Positions 33,067 through 42,112 of a stretch of DNA of 64,000 bases are shown in pieces; the first letter of the stretch is position 1, and each line of letters begins with the position of its first letter. The position numbers and the translations under genes are program-made. Location of the stretch: positions 33,833 through 97,832 of the forward strand of contig JAITML010000009.1 in the NCBI GenBank assembly GCA_031277395.1, written 5' to 3'. Source of the DNA: Methylobacillus sp. (lineage in GTDB: Bacteria; Pseudomonadota; Gammaproteobacteria; Burkholderiales; Methylophilaceae). The notes beneath the pieces were generated by a model, which was given only the letters and a program-made list of their open reading frames with translations, did no database searches and had not been told where the DNA came from.

Positions 33067-34158
33067 TCTTTTCGCGCCCATCGCCATCGCCCGCAAACGC
33101 GATTGCTCCAGCGCGGCCTTGCCCTGTTCCGCCCCGCCGTGCAACCAGCCTTGCAGATGGCGCTCGGCGATGTTGGTCAAGGCATGCAGCCAGTCGTCGC
33201 GTTCGTTGAGCGCGGGGATGTAGTGATATTCCTTGCCGCCTGCACCAAGAAAGGTGATTTTTCCTTCAATGCCAATCTCTTCCAGTGTTTCCAGGCAGTC
33301 GCCGGCGAAACCGGGGCAGATCACATCGACGCGCCTCACATCGTTTTTGCCGAGGTGTTCCAGCGTCGGCGCGAAATAAGGACGCAACCATTCGGCGCGG
33401 CCAAAGCGGGACTGGAAACAGATCATGTATTGCTCCTGTTCCAGCCCGAGCGCTTCAGCGAGCAGCCGTCCCGTTTTCTGGCATTCGCAGAAATAGGGGT
33501 CACCCAGATCGACCGAGCGGCGCGGAATGCCGTGAAAACTCATGATGAGTTTGCCGCTGCGACCATGTTCCGACCAGTGCTGACGCACGCTCGCGGCAAG
33601 CGCGGCGATATAGCCGGGATCATCGTGATAATGGCGCACCGCGCGCACTTCCGGCATGTTGCGCATGCGTTGCAACTCCTGCCACACGGCATCGAGCGCG
33701 GAGCCGGTGCTGCTGGCCGCGTACTGCGGATAAAGCGGAATGACGAGAATGCGCGTGCAATTGCGTTCGCGCAGTTTTTCCAGCGCGTCGGCGATGGAAG
33801 GATTGCCGTAGCGCATGCCGAACTCAACTTCAACGGAAATACCGCGCTCGCCAAGATAACCTTTGAGCATGGTCGATTGCTTGCGCGTGTGCATGAGCAG
33901 CGGCGCGCCCTCGCTCGTCCAGATTTGCGCGTATTTCGCAGCGGATTTCGCGGGGCGTGTGTTGAGAATAATGCCATTGAGTATCGGCCACCATGCGAGA
34001 CGCGGAATTTCAATCACGCGCGGATCGCTCAAAAATTGTTTGAGATAAGGCCGCAACGCCCGCGCCGTGGGTGCATCCGGCGAACCGAGATTGATCGGCA
34101 AAATACCGATACGCTCGGGCGTGCCGTGGTGCCAGGGCGGTTCAGGTCTGAATTTCAT
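33064..34158 (-). CDS. hemH: Ferrochelatase
   Basis: This 364-residue enzyme inserts Fe(II) into protoporphyrin IX, the last step of protohaem synthesis. It has [20 protein letters not shown] near the N-terminus, [18 protein letters not shown] (phosphate/porphyrin loop), the active-site SFHGIPRR and the conserved [15 protein letters not shown]. It begins within the last 4 bases of hrcA, so the two are probably co-translated. The link to hrcA is conserved in betaproteobacteria, to my knowledge. Confidence 0.95.
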   Translation of the reverse strand: MKFRPEPPWHHGTPERIGILPINLGSPDAPTARALRPYLKQFLSDPRVIEIPRLAWWPILNGIILNTRPAKSAAKYAQIWTSEGAPLLMHTRKQSTMLKGYLGERGISVEVEFGMRYGNPSIADALEKLRERNCTRILVIPLYPQYAASSTGSALDAVWQELQRMRNMPEVRAVRHYHDDPGYIAALAASVRQHWSEHGRSGKLIMSFHGIPRRSVDLGDPYFCECQKTGRLLAEALGLEQEQYMICFQSRFGRAEWLRPYFAPTLEHLGKNDVRRVDVICPGFAGDCLETLEEIGIEGKITFLGAGGKEYHYIPALNERDDWLHALTNIAERHLQGWLHGGAEQGKAALEQSRLRAMAMGAKR

Positions 34159-35174
34159 CGTTGGGAGAGCGCGTTGGAAAGCAGTTTCGCGGTGACGTTC
34201 ACAATCGGAATCACGCGCTCATAAGCCATGCGGGTCGGGCCAATCACGCCCAGCGTGCCGACCACCTGGCCATCGACTTCATACGGCGCGGTAATCACGC
34301 TGCATTCGTCAAGTGACGCATGACCGGATTCGCCGCCGATGAAAATGTTGACGCCGTCCGCTTTCTGGCTGGTATCCAGCAATTGCAGCAACATGGTGCG
34401 ACGCTCGAACATCTCGAACAATTTGTGCAGCGAAGTGACATCGGAGGAAAGATCATCCACATGCAACAGATTGCGCTCGCCGGAAATTACCACATCGTCC
34501 TGATCTTCCGCGAATGCCTTGTCGCTGGCCTCCAGCGCGGCGGTCATCAGCCGCGTCATGTCCGATTGCATCTGGCGCAATTCGTCGCGCAATTTGGCGC
34601 GCACCTCCTCGAAGGTCTGCCCGGCATAATTCAGATTGAAAAAATTGGCTGCCTGCACCAGCTCGGACGGCGTATAAACGCGGTCGGTGAGAATGATGCG
34701 ATTCTGCACATTGCCGTCGGTGGTGACGATAATCAGCAAAATACGCTTGTCCGAAAGCGGTAAAAATTCCAGTTGGCGAAACGCGATGCCTCTGCGTTTG
34801 GGAATCATCACCAGTCCCGCGAACTGCGTGAGGTCGGACAACACACCCGCCGCCGAGGAAATCAGTTCTTGCGGATCGGGTGACGACAACCGGTCTTCCA
34901 GCCTTTTGACTTCGTCGTCACGCAGCGGCTGCATGACCAGCAGCGTATCCACAAACAACCGGTAACCGCGATGCGTGGGCGTGCGCCCTGCCGACGTATG
35001 TGGACTTGTGATAAAACCCATCTCCTCCAGATCCGACATCACATTGCGTATGCTGGCCGGGCTGAGATCCAGACCCGAGCACTTGGAAAGCGTGCGCGAA
35101 CCCACCGGCTGCCCGTCGGTGATGTAATGTTCCACCAGCGTTTTCAGCAGAATTTGCGCGCGCTTTTCCAGCAT
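34155..35174 (-). CDS. hrcA: Heat-inducible transcription repressor HrcA
   Basis: This 339-residue repressor binds CIRCE operators in front of groE and sometimes dnaK genes. The N-terminal winged-helix part reads [20 protein letters not shown], and the C-terminal GAF-like region includes [16 protein letters not shown]. No CIRCE-type inverted repeat is visible near this gene or before grpE in this window. Its targets therefore probably lie elsewhere. It is transcribed divergently from nadK. Confidence 0.95.
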   Translation of the reverse strand: MLEKRAQILLKTLVEHYITDGQPVGSRTLSKCSGLDLSPASIRNVMSDLEEMGFITSPHTSAGRTPTHRGYRLFVDTLLVMQPLRDDEVKRLEDRLSSPDPQELISSAAGVLSDLTQFAGLVMIPKRRGIAFRQLEFLPLSDKRILLIIVTTDGNVQNRIILTDRVYTPSELVQAANFFNLNYAGQTFEEVRAKLRDELRQMQSDMTRLMTAALEASDKAFAEDQDDVVISGERNLLHVDDLSSDVTSLHKLFEMFERRTMLLQLLDTSQKADGVNIFIGGESGHASLDECSVITAPYEVDGQVVGTLGVIGPTRMAYERVIPIVNVTAKLLSNALSQR

Positions 35175-35336
35175 GACCGTATCGCAGACTTGTTCATGGC
35201 TGAATTATGAGCCAATCAAGGATGGGCGGCAATCGGCAAGCCCGCTCCCATAAAGGAACGGTTGGCGAGAATGACTCCGGGCAGGCATCGCTTGCGGGGC
35301 TTCGCGCCGCATCCCCTTCTGTGGTTTAATGCGTCC

Positions 35337-36200
35337 ATGAAAGATACATTTCACAAAATCGCCCTGGTCGGAAAAATCACCGACCCTGAAATCCGCGAAC
35401 ACCTGCTGGCGCTGACTCGTTTTCTTGATGAACGCGGCGTGGAGGTGCTTGTTGAAGCTCACACGGCGGCATTTTTCGATGTTCCGGGTTACAAATCCTT
35501 CCCGCTGGAGGAGATCGGCGCGCACGCGGACATGATCGTGGTGCTGGGCGGCGACGGCACGATGTTGACCGTGGCACGCACCCTGGCCGAGCATGACGTG
35601 CCGCTGGTCGGCGTCAATCGCGGGCGCGTGGGTTTTCTGGCCGATATCACCACCGAAACCATGGTGCAAAAATTCGCCGCGATACTGGATGGCGAATATA
35701 CGCGGGAACAGCGCATGCTGCTGGGCGCGTACGTCGTGCGCAACGGACACGTGATGGGCGGAGGACGCGCGCTCAACGATGTTGTCATCAGCAAGACGGC
35801 AAGCGTGCGCCTGATTGAACTGGAATTGCATATTGACGGCGAGTTCGTGCACAGGCAACGCTCCGACGGGCTTATCCTCGCCACGCCAACCGGCACCACA
35901 GCCTACGCGCTTTCTGCCGGCGGCCCGCTGCTGCATCCCACGCTGGAAGCCATCGCACTGGTGCCGATTTCTCCTCATACCTTGTCCAACCGCCCGTTTG
36001 CAATCAACAGCGCGAGCAAGATCGAAATCACGCTGCTGCAAGGCGACAACGCACGCGTGCATTTCGACGGCCAGCAATATTCCGATCTGCATGCAGGCGA
36101 CAAAGTCGTGGCGCAACGCCTGCCCGGAACCGTCACGCTGCTGCATCCGCGCGGCCACAGCCATTACGCAATGCTGCGCGAAAAATTGCGCTGGGGCTGA
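35337..36200 (+). CDS. nadK: NAD kinase
   Basis: This 287-residue cytosolic enzyme phosphorylates NAD to NADP. The motif GGDGT is at residues 71-75, followed by GVNRGRVGFLADI and the NAD-binding ALNDVVISK and LIVATPTGTTAYALSAGG-like regions (here ILATPTGTTAYALSAGG). The ATG at 35337 is used because it gives the family N-terminus MKDTFHKIALVGK. A frame extending upstream is not conserved. recN follows with its start 10 bases after the stop. Confidence 0.95.
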   Translation: MKDTFHKIALVGKITDPEIREHLLALTRFLDERGVEVLVEAHTAAFFDVPGYKSFPLEEIGAHADMIVVLGGDGTMLTVARTLAEHDVPLVGVNRGRVGFLADITTETMVQKFAAILDGEYTREQRMLLGAYVVRNGHVMGGGRALNDVVISKTASVRLIELELHIDGEFVHRQRSDGLILATPTGTTAYALSAGGPLLHPTLEAIALVPISPHTLSNRPFAINSASKIEITLLQGDNARVHFDGQQYSDLHAGDKVVAQRLPGTVTLLHPRGHSHYAMLREKLRWG

Positions 36201-36209
36201 TTGTTTTCA

Positions 36210-37865
36210 ATGCTGCGCGCGCTATCGCTCAAGGATTTCGTAATCGTTGACCGGCTCGATCTTGAGTTCGGCGCAGGCTTCACCGTACTCACAGGAGAAA
36301 CCGGCGCAGGCAAATCTATTTTGATCGACGCGCTTTCGCTCGCACTGGGTGAGCGCGGCGAATCCGGACTGGTGCGGCAAGGTTGCGAGAAAGCCGAAAT
36401 CAGCGCCGAATTTTCCGTCGCCAATCTGCCGGAACTGCAATGCTGGCTCGCCGCCAATGAGCTTGCGGGCGAAGATAATGCCTGTCTCATGCGCCGCGTT
36501 GTTTATGCCGACGGACGCTCGCGCGCTTTCATTAACGGCATCACCGCCACCATGCAGCAACTGCGCGAAGCCGGAGATTTTCTCGTTGATATTTACAGTC
36601 AGCACGCCCATCACTCGCTGCTCAAAACGGCGGCGCAACACGCATTGCTCGATGATTTCGGCGGATTTTCCGCGCTCGCCGCCGAGGTTGCGACTGCCTT
36701 CAAATACTGGCGTGAATTGCGCGAACGCCGCGAGGAAATGGAACGCAACGCGACAAAATATGCGGAAGAACTGGCCGTGCTGCGCGACGACACACGCGAG
36801 TTGCAACAGCTTGGCGTTTCCGTCGAAGAATGGGAAAGCTTGCAGCACGATCACACCCGCCTCGCCCACGCCGCCAGTCTGATCGCGGGCGGAGAAGAAT
36901 GCCGCGAACTGCTCGCGGAAGGCGAAATTTCCGCCGCGCGTCAGCTCTATGCCGCGCAGCACAAATTGCAGGAGTTGAGCGAATACGACCCCGCGCTACG
37001 CGAAGCGATGGCAAGTCTGGATGCCGCCACGATTCAGCTTGAAGAAGCCGAACGCTTCCTCAAAAAATATCTCAGTCGCGCCGAGCTTGATCCCGAACGC
37101 CTGAATGAAATCGAGTCGCGTATCCAGGCGATACACGCTGCCGCGCGCAAGCATCGCACGCGCCCCGAGGAATTGCCCGCACTGCTCGCAAAAGGACTGC
37201 TGCGCATGGCCGAGCTGGAAGGCACAGGCGATAATGGCGCACTCGCGCGTGAGGAAAAAGCCGCGCATGAAACGTATCGCGCGCATGCAAAAAAATTGAG
37301 CGCGGGACGGGCTGAAGCAGCGCAATCGCTTGGAGCAAAAGTCACCGCGGAAATGCAACGCCTCGCGCTTTCTGGCGGAAGTTTCGCCGTCGTCTTGCAA
37401 GCGCATGAAGAAACCGCGCACGGTTTGGAATCAGTGGAATTTCAGATTACCGGTCATGCCGGAACTGCACCACGCCCGCTCGCGAAAGTTGCTTCAGGCG
37501 GCGAGTTGTCGCGCATCAGCCTTGCGATTCGCGTCGTCACCGCGCAACAAGGCGCGACACCAACCATGATCTTTGACGAAGTCGATGTTGGCATCGGCGG
37601 CGGCGTGGCGGAAGTCGTCGGCCAACTGCTCAAATCGCTGGGCGCAACACGGCAGGTACTCGTAATCACCCATTTGCCGCAAGTCGCCGCGCTCGGCCAA
37701 TGCCATCTGCGCGTGAGCAAATCATCCGAAAGCGGCAACACCTTGAGCCATATCGAAACGCTGGACAAAAAACAGCGCACCGAAGAAATCGCCCGCATGC
37801 TGGGCGGCATGAAAATCACCGAAACCACGCGCCGCCATGCGGCGGAAATGCTGGGAAAAATCTGA
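36210..37865 (+). CDS. recN: DNA repair protein RecN
   Basis: This 551-residue SMC-like ATPase acts in double-strand break repair. The Walker A is GETGAGKS at residues 29-36. A long coiled-coil middle follows, and the ABC signature LAKVASGGELSRISLAIR and Walker B TMIFDEVDVGIGG lie near the C-terminus. The start is ATG 36210; a TTG three codons earlier is possible. It follows nadK as in many betaproteobacteria. No LexA-type CTG-N10-CAG site is evident in the short gap before it. Confidence 0.95.
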   Translation: MLRALSLKDFVIVDRLDLEFGAGFTVLTGETGAGKSILIDALSLALGERGESGLVRQGCEKAEISAEFSVANLPELQCWLAANELAGEDNACLMRRVVYADGRSRAFINGITATMQQLREAGDFLVDIYSQHAHHSLLKTAAQHALLDDFGGFSALAAEVATAFKYWRELRERREEMERNATKYAEELAVLRDDTRELQQLGVSVEEWESLQHDHTRLAHAASLIAGGEECRELLAEGEISAARQLYAAQHKLQELSEYDPALREAMASLDAATIQLEEAERFLKKYLSRAELDPERLNEIESRIQAIHAAARKHRTRPEELPALLAKGLLRMAELEGTGDNGALAREEKAAHETYRAHAKKLSAGRAEAAQSLGAKVTAEMQRLALSGGSFAVVLQAHEETAHGLESVEFQITGHAGTAPRPLAKVASGGELSRISLAIRVVTAQQGATPTMIFDEVDVGIGGGVAEVVGQLLKSLGATRQVLVITHLPQVAALGQCHLRVSKSSESGNTLSHIETLDKKQRTEEIARMLGGMKITETTRRHAAEMLGKI

Positions 37866-37977
37866 ATAATTTCAAAACATCGCCGCAAAGCTTCGACCTT
37901 TTACTTCGCACTCTCCGCGCGAAAGCGGGGCTGCAACTCGACTTTTCGTTATTGCACAGCGGGGAAAGATTTTAAGA

Positions 37978-39927
37978 ATGTCTGACCTGACCCGCATCTT
38001 CTCCGCCGAAGGCGAATTAGCCAACACCATACCCGGTTATCACCCGCGCCAGCAGCAAATCGAAATGGCGGAAGCCATTGCCGAGGCCATCGCGGAATGC
38101 AAAGTGCTCGTGGCGGAAGCGGGAACCGGCACCGGCAAAACATTTGCCTATCTCGTTCCCGCGCTGCTTTCGGGTGGCAAAGTGATTATTTCAACCGGCA
38201 CGCGCACTTTGCAGGATCAGTTGTTCAACCGCGATCTGCCAGCCGTGCGCAATGCGTTGCAAGTTCCGGTGACGGTGGCGATGCTCAAGGGGCGCGCAAA
38301 TTACGTCTGCCATTTTCATCTTGAACGCGCGGCCAATGAGGGACGTTTTCCCAGTCGCGAGGATGCGCGCTACATTCACATCATCAAAAATTTTGCCGCG
38401 TACAGCGATTCGGGTGACAAGAGTGAACTGGCCGAAGTGCCGGAAACCGCAACCATCTGGCCGTTTGTGACTTCGACGCGCGACAACTGCATTGGACAGG
38501 AATGCGCATATCACAAGGAATGTTTCGTGATGGAGGCACGCAAACGCGCGCTCGCGGCCGATGTGGTGGTAGTCAATCATCATCTGTTTTTCGCCGATGT
38601 GATGTTGCGCGACGAAGGCGTGTCGGAATTGTTGCCCGCCGCAAACACCGTGATTTTCGACGAAGCGCATCAATTGCCGGAAACCGCCGGATTGTTTTTT
38701 GGTGAGGATATTTCGACCAGCCAGATCATGGATCTCGCGCGCGACACCCATGCCGAAGCACTCACCAGCGCCAAGGATTGCGCAGCCTTGCCGGAAGCAG
38801 TCGCCGCGCTGGAAAAAGCGACGCGCGATTTTCGCTTGATATTCGCGCTCGACGGCGCGCGCATGCCTATGCAAAAGGTATTGGAACGCGCGGGATTCGA
38901 TGCGGCATTTGATGTGCTGTCACAAAAACTGAAGGCGCTTGCGGACATCCTCGCCACGCAGGCCGAGCGCGATCCGGCGCTGGATAATTGCTGGCAACGT
39001 GCGCAAATTCTCGAAACGCAACTCAAGAATTGGCGCGCCGGAACGGACAGCAATCTGGTGCGCTGGGTCGAGGTATTCACGCACTCGGTGCAACTGCACG
39101 CGACGCCGCTTTCCATCGCCGGCATTTTCGCGAAGCAAATGGAGGGGCATCCGCGCGCATGGATTTTCACCTCCGCGACGCTCGCGGTGAAAAATGATTT
39201 CGCTCATTATCTTGGCCAGATGGGTTTGCCGCAGGCCGTCACCAAGCACTGGGACAGCCCGTTCGATTACCCCGCGCAATCCGTGCTTTACGTGCCGCAG
39301 AACATGCCGCCACCCAACAGCACCGGATATTCTGCCGCCGTGGCCGCGACTGCGCTGCCCGCAATCAAAGCCTGTCGCGGGCGAACGTTCGTGCTGTGCA
39401 CCAGCTTGCGCGCGATGCGCGAAATTTGCGCGCTGCTCAAGGATGCGTTCGAGCGCGATGGTTTGACCTATCCGCTGCTCATGCAAGGCGATTCCTCACG
39501 CACCGAATTGCTGGATCGTTTTCGCACTCTCGGCAACGCCGTGCTCGTGGGTTCGCAAAGCTTCTGGGAAGGCGTGGACGTGCGCGGCGAAGCCCTGTCA
39601 CTCGTGGTGATTGACAAATTGCCATTCGCGCCGCCGGATGATCCCGTACTCGCGGCGCGCATCGACAAGATGAAAGCCGAAGGCAGAAACGCCTTTATGG
39701 AATACCAGCTACCCTATGCTGTCATCACGCTCAAACAAGGCGCGGGGCGGCTCGTGCGCGACGAACGGGACAGAGGCGTGCTCATGATCTGCGATCCGCG
39801 CCTCATCGAAAAACACTACGGCCGGCGCATCTGGCAAAGTCTTCCGCCGATGAAACGCACACGCGAAATCGCGGATGTGGAAGCGTTTTTTGAACCGGAA
39901 GCAGCGCCGAAAGTCGAAACCGCATGA
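37978..39927 (+). CDS. yoaA: DinG-family ATP-dependent helicase YoaA
   Basis: This 649-residue XPD/DinG-type superfamily 2 helicase has AGTGTGKT at residues 48-55, a VIFDEAHQLPE box and C-terminal motifs GSQSFWEGVDVRGE and QGAGRLVRDERDRG. Four cysteines between motifs I and II (YVCHFH, then NCIGQECAYHKECF) form the iron-sulfur cluster site. YoaA helps cells survive replication-blocking damage. It is 112 bases after recN, and its stop overlaps the start of arfB. Confidence 0.9.
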   Translation: MSDLTRIFSAEGELANTIPGYHPRQQQIEMAEAIAEAIAECKVLVAEAGTGTGKTFAYLVPALLSGGKVIISTGTRTLQDQLFNRDLPAVRNALQVPVTVAMLKGRANYVCHFHLERAANEGRFPSREDARYIHIIKNFAAYSDSGDKSELAEVPETATIWPFVTSTRDNCIGQECAYHKECFVMEARKRALAADVVVVNHHLFFADVMLRDEGVSELLPAANTVIFDEAHQLPETAGLFFGEDISTSQIMDLARDTHAEALTSAKDCAALPEAVAALEKATRDFRLIFALDGARMPMQKVLERAGFDAAFDVLSQKLKALADILATQAERDPALDNCWQRAQILETQLKNWRAGTDSNLVRWVEVFTHSVQLHATPLSIAGIFAKQMEGHPRAWIFTSATLAVKNDFAHYLGQMGLPQAVTKHWDSPFDYPAQSVLYVPQNMPPPNSTGYSAAVAATALPAIKACRGRTFVLCTSLRAMREICALLKDAFERDGLTYPLLMQGDSSRTELLDRFRTLGNAVLVGSQSFWEGVDVRGEALSLVVIDKLPFAPPDDPVLAARIDKMKAEGRNAFMEYQLPYAVITLKQGAGRLVRDERDRGVLMICDPRLIEKHYGRRIWQSLPPMKRTREIADVEAFFEPEAAPKVETA

Positions 39928-40325
39928 ACTTCATCATCCCCGACGAAGAAATTGAAATCACCGCAATCCGCGCGCAGGGCGCGGGTGGTCAGAATATCAA
40001 CAAAGTCTCCAACGCCGCGCATCTGCGCTTCGACATCCGCGCCTCCTCGTTGCCGGAGCCCGTCAAATCACGCCTGCTCACAATGCGCGATCATCGCATT
40101 TCGGTTACGCAAGGCGCCATCATCATCAAGGCGCAACGCACGCGTAGCCTGGAAAAAAACCGCGAAGATGCCATCGCTCGCCTGCATGCGCTCATCAACC
40201 GCGCCGCATCCGAACCCACCCCACGCAAACCCACGCGCCCGACACCGGCCTCTGTTCGCAAACGCATTGAAAACAAGGTACAACGCGGGCGCATCAAGAC
40301 CTTGCGCGGCAAAGTAGATACATAG
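39924..40325 (+). CDS. arfB: Alternative ribosome-rescue factor ArfB
   Basis: This 133-residue peptidyl-tRNA hydrolase frees ribosomes stalled on mRNAs without stop codons. The GGQ catalytic motif is at residues 21-23, in AQGAGGQNINKVSN. The short globular domain is followed by a basic tail (RKRIENKVQRGRIKTLRGKV) that enters the empty mRNA channel. The length is normal. The ATG lies inside the yoaA stop (ATGA), so translation is likely coupled. Confidence 0.94.
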   Translation: MNFIIPDEEIEITAIRAQGAGGQNINKVSNAAHLRFDIRASSLPEPVKSRLLTMRDHRISVTQGAIIIKAQRTRSLEKNREDAIARLHALINRAASEPTPRKPTRPTPASVRKRIENKVQRGRIKTLRGKVDT

Positions 40326-40386
40326 ACCACAGAAAAAACCCGCGCAATCATCGAGGGCTTCGTGGGCTTTCGGAATGTGAAACAGA

Positions 40387-40410
40387 TATTTGGCGGAGAG
40401 ATGAGGGATT
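40387..40410. repeat. Partial duplicate of the tRNA-Ser 3' end
   Basis: TATTTGGCGGAGAGA, then TGAGGGATT, repeats the sequence at 40567-40590 where the acceptor stem, the T-arm side and downstream bases of tRNA-Ser lie. The two copies are 180 bases apart in the same orientation. Such repeats are left when an element integrates at a tRNA 3' end or when a duplicated tRNA decays. No integrase gene is nearby. Confidence 0.6.
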
Positions 40411-40418
40411 GTGCCAGT

Positions 40419-40513
40419 CTCGCCTTGAGGCGATCCCGTCATCCGCTGCGCGGACCGCGCTAACGCGCGTCCAAGCGAGCAGTGCTCGCTTAGTCGAACC
40501 CGAAGCGGGTTCT
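40419..40513. other. Hairpin-rich segment between arfB and tRNA-Ser
   Basis: Four short hairpins lie end to end: TCGCC/GGCGA (40420-40433), CGCG/CGCG (40456-40467), AAGCGAGC/GCTCGCTT (40473-40491) and GAACCC/GGGTTC (40496-40512). No protein is encoded. The segment sits between the partial and the full copy of the tRNA 3' end. It may be a folded RNA downstream of the tRNA transcript or a remnant of an inserted repeat. Confidence 0.5.
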
Positions 40514-40540
40514 CGTAATACTCACCCACTTCACCAAACA

Positions 40541-40570
40541 AAAAAACCACCGCAAGGGTGGCTTTTTATT
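40541..40570 (-). terminator. Rho-independent terminator after tRNA-Ser
   Basis: On the minus strand the stem CCACC/GGTGG, closed by a CTTGC loop, is preceded by AAAAAG and followed by seven T residues. It begins directly after the tRNA 3' end, so it should end the tRNA transcript. Confidence 0.85.
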
Positions 40571-40665
40571 TGGCGGAGAGAGAGGGATTCGAACCCTCGA
40601 TACAGGTTTTATGCCCGTATGCTCCCTTAGCAGGGGAGTGCCTTCGACCTCTCGGCCATCTCTCC
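40571..40665 (-). tRNA. tRNA-Ser (anticodon GCT)
   Basis: A 95-base type II tRNA including an encoded CCA. The acceptor stem pairs GGAGAGA with TCTCTCC. The anticodon stem CTCCC/GGGAG displays CTGCTAA, so GCT reads AGC and AGT serine codons (anticodon at 40629-40631). A long variable arm (ATACGGG/CCTGTAT) is typical of serine tRNAs. The T arm is GAGGG-TTCGAAT-CCCTC. Confidence 0.96.
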
Positions 40666-40677
40666 GCGAAGGCCGTA

Positions 40678-40706
40678 AGGATAACTGCGCGGCCTTAAAA
40701 AATCAA
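40678..40706 (-). promoter_or_regulatory. Sigma-70 promoter of tRNA-Ser
   Basis: On the minus strand TTGATT is followed after exactly 17 bases by TATCCT. The -10 ends about 13 bases before the mature tRNA start, a short leader as expected for tRNA genes. Confidence 0.6.
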
Positions 40707-40782
40707 ACTGAATGTGTGGTTTTGGAAATTTGTTGCCTTCCTTTTTCCACCGCTTGCGGAGTAAAAACTTCCGCAAGGTTTC

Positions 40783-42006
40783 CTACGCCTGCTCCAGCTC
40801 GAACGCTTTGTGCAGCACGCGCACGGCCAGTTCCATGTATTTTTCATCGACCACGACGGAAATCTTGATTTCGGAAGTGGAGATCATCTGGATGTTGATG
40901 CCTTCTTCGGCCAGGGTGCGGAACATTTCGCTCGCGATGCCGACGTGAGAGCGCATGCCGACACCGACCACGGAGACCTTGGCGATTTTGTCGTCGCCGG
41001 TAATTTCGCGCGCACCGATATGGTTTTGCACCTTGTCGCGCAGGATGGCGAGCGCCTTGCCAAGTTCATTTTTGTGCACGGTGAAGGTGAAGTCGGTGGT
41101 GCCGTCCGCGCCGGTGTTCTGGATAATCATGTCAACATCAATGTTGGCATCGGCAATCGGGCCCAGAATCTGGTAAGCGATACCGGGGCGGTCGGGTACG
41201 CCGAGCACGGTGACTTTGGCTTCGTCGCGATTGAAGGCGATGCCGGAGATGATGGGTTGTTCCATGTTTTCTTCCTCAAAAGTGATCAGCGTGCCGTCGC
41301 CCTCTTCCTCGAAGCTGGACAGCACACGCAATTTGACCTGATATTTGCCCGCGAACTCGACCGCGCGGATTTGCAGCACCTTGGAACCCTGGCTCGCAAG
41401 TTCCAGCATTTCCTCAAAGGTGATGGTATCGAGACGACGCGCTTCGGGCACGATGCGCGGATCGGTGGTATAAACGCCGTCCACATCGGTATAAATCTGG
41501 CACTCATCCGCCTTGAGCGCAGCCGCGAGCGCGACACCGGTGGTGTCGGAACCGCCGCGCCCCAGCGTGGTGATATTGCCGTGCTCGTCCACGCCTTGAA
41601 AGCCCGCGACGACGACCACAAAGCCATCGTCGAGATCCTTGCGGATATTGTTTTCATTGATGTTGAGAATGCGCGCTTTGGTGAACGCATCGTCGGTAAG
41701 AATGCGTACCTGCGCGCCGGTGTAGCTTTTGGCGCGTACGCCCATATCCATGAGCGCCATCGCGGTGAGCGCGATGGTGACTTGCTCGCCCGTGGAAACC
41801 ATGGTGTCAAGTTCGCGCGGATCGGGATCCGGCATGACTTCGCGCGCGAGCGCGAGCAGCCGGTTGGTTTCGCCGGACATCGCAGAAACAACCACGACGA
41901 CCTGATGCCCCAGCGCTTTGTAGCGCGCGACACGGCGCGCCACGTTGCGGATGCGTTCCGGATTGGCGACCGAGGTGCCGCCGTATTTTTGTACTATGAG
42001 TGCCAT
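40783..42006 (-). CDS. lysC: Aspartate kinase
   Basis: This 407-residue enzyme phosphorylates aspartate, the committed step to lysine, threonine and methionine. It starts [20 protein letters not shown] and has the active-site SGETNRLL and [16 protein letters not shown]. Two C-terminal ACT domains (for example [20 protein letters not shown]) bind the feedback inhibitors. An internal start giving a separate beta subunit, as in some bacteria, cannot be excluded. It follows alaS on the same strand, with a 106-base gap. Confidence 0.95.
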   Translation of the reverse strand: MALIVQKYGGTSVANPERIRNVARRVARYKALGHQVVVVVSAMSGETNRLLALAREVMPDPDPRELDTMVSTGEQVTIALTAMALMDMGVRAKSYTGAQVRILTDDAFTKARILNINENNIRKDLDDGFVVVVAGFQGVDEHGNITTLGRGGSDTTGVALAAALKADECQIYTDVDGVYTTDPRIVPEARRLDTITFEEMLELASQGSKVLQIRAVEFAGKYQVKLRVLSSFEEEGDGTLITFEEENMEQPIISGIAFNRDEAKVTVLGVPDRPGIAYQILGPIADANIDVDMIIQNTGADGTTDFTFTVHKNELGKALAILRDKVQNHIGAREITGDDKIAKVSVVGVGMRSHVGIASEMFRTLAEEGINIQMISTSEIKISVVVDEKYMELAVRVLHKAFELEQA

Positions 42007-42112
42007 AAAATCAGTTTTTAGTCAGTAGATTGTTGGTTGTAAATCAGGAAATTTCATATTCCGCTGTTCCTGTCATTGTCGCACTTTCACTTCATCATTT
42101 CCGTAGCCCGGT

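Noticed and set aside
40326..40570. A second, complete tRNA gene downstream of arfB
   Set aside because: Only about 24 bases of a tRNA 3' end are repeated; there is no anticodon arm or D arm.
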